A stretch of 14,045 nucleotides of DNA from Prevotellaceae bacterium (GTDB taxonomy: Bacteria; Bacteroidota; Bacteroidia; Bacteroidales; Bacteroidaceae). Of this stretch, positions 14,018-14,045 are shown piece after piece; the first letter of the stretch is position 1, and each line of letters starts with the position of its first letter. Both the position numbers and the translations under genes were made by a program. Location of the stretch: contig JAFLUV010000037.1 of the NCBI GenBank assembly GCA_022508635.1, forward strand, positions 1 through 14,045. The letters run 5' to 3'. The notes beneath the pieces are model-generated. The model made no database searches. It saw only the letters and a list, made by a program, of their open reading frames with translations, and was not told where the DNA came from.

Positions 14018-14045
14018 AGTTATATAAATATGTATATGATTATAT
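14018..14045 (-). promoter_or_regulatory. AT-rich leader of the GH115 gene
   Basis: Only 28 bases upstream of the ATG are present. Nearly all are A or T, as in many Bacteroidetes leaders. No full promoter element can be assigned; the promoter is probably beyond the window. Confidence 0.3.

Overview
The window looks like a chromosomal segment of a Bacteroidales bacterium, most likely a gut, rumen or oral Prevotella/Bacteroides relative. The evidence is the set of Bacteroidetes-type promoters (TTTG, about 19 nt, then TAnnTTTG), the near absence of Shine-Dalgarno sites, and the gene content: a FucP-type transporter, paired NSS symporters, a Bacteroidetes-style HhH protein, and secreted GH32-like and GH115 enzymes with a Bacteroidales-type C-terminal tail. 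No RNA gene of a well-known class, insertion sequence, CRISPR array or phage gene was recognised. No SusC/SusD pair is present.

Layout. Bases 1-449 hold no convincing gene. They carry two well-formed promoters pointing away from each other. The leftward one drives a transcript, cut by the window edge, that can fold into several hairpins. The rightward one drives 450-4157, a compact unit of an MscS mechanosensitive channel, a RhaM/FucM-type 6-deoxyhexose mutarotase, a FucP-like L-fucose:H+ symporter, and a 387-residue protein joining a HxGH nucleotidylyltransferase domain to a short GHMP-kinase-like domain. Read together, the last three genes suggest import of a 6-deoxy sugar (L-fucose is the best guess), anomer interconversion, then phosphorylation and nucleotide activation. 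This resembles Bacteroides Fkp in logic but uses an unrelated nucleotidyltransferase fold. The substrate and the nucleotide are inferred.

A small VanZ-family gene (4189-4569, minus) converges on that unit and diverges from the next one; its promoter is interlocked with the promoter for 4656-8332. That second rightward unit holds two tandem paralogous neurotransmitter:sodium symporter (LeuT/MhsT-like) genes and a membrane-anchored protein with three helix-hairpin-helix (ComEA-like) repeats, which starts inside the stop codon of the second transporter.

From about 8.4 kb rightwards the DNA is visibly richer in G+C. It carries two large leftward genes for secreted carbohydrate enzymes: a 666-residue lipoprotein related to GH32 (clan J five-bladed propeller) with altered active-site motifs, and a 1090-residue GH115 alpha-glucuronidase with an extra C-terminal beta-sandwich and a sorting-like tail. 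The 307 bases between them contain an array of 23-bp tandem repeats, most units carrying a small hairpin. GH115 removes (methyl)glucuronic acid from xylan and GH32 enzymes act on fructans, so this half suggests plant-polysaccharide use.
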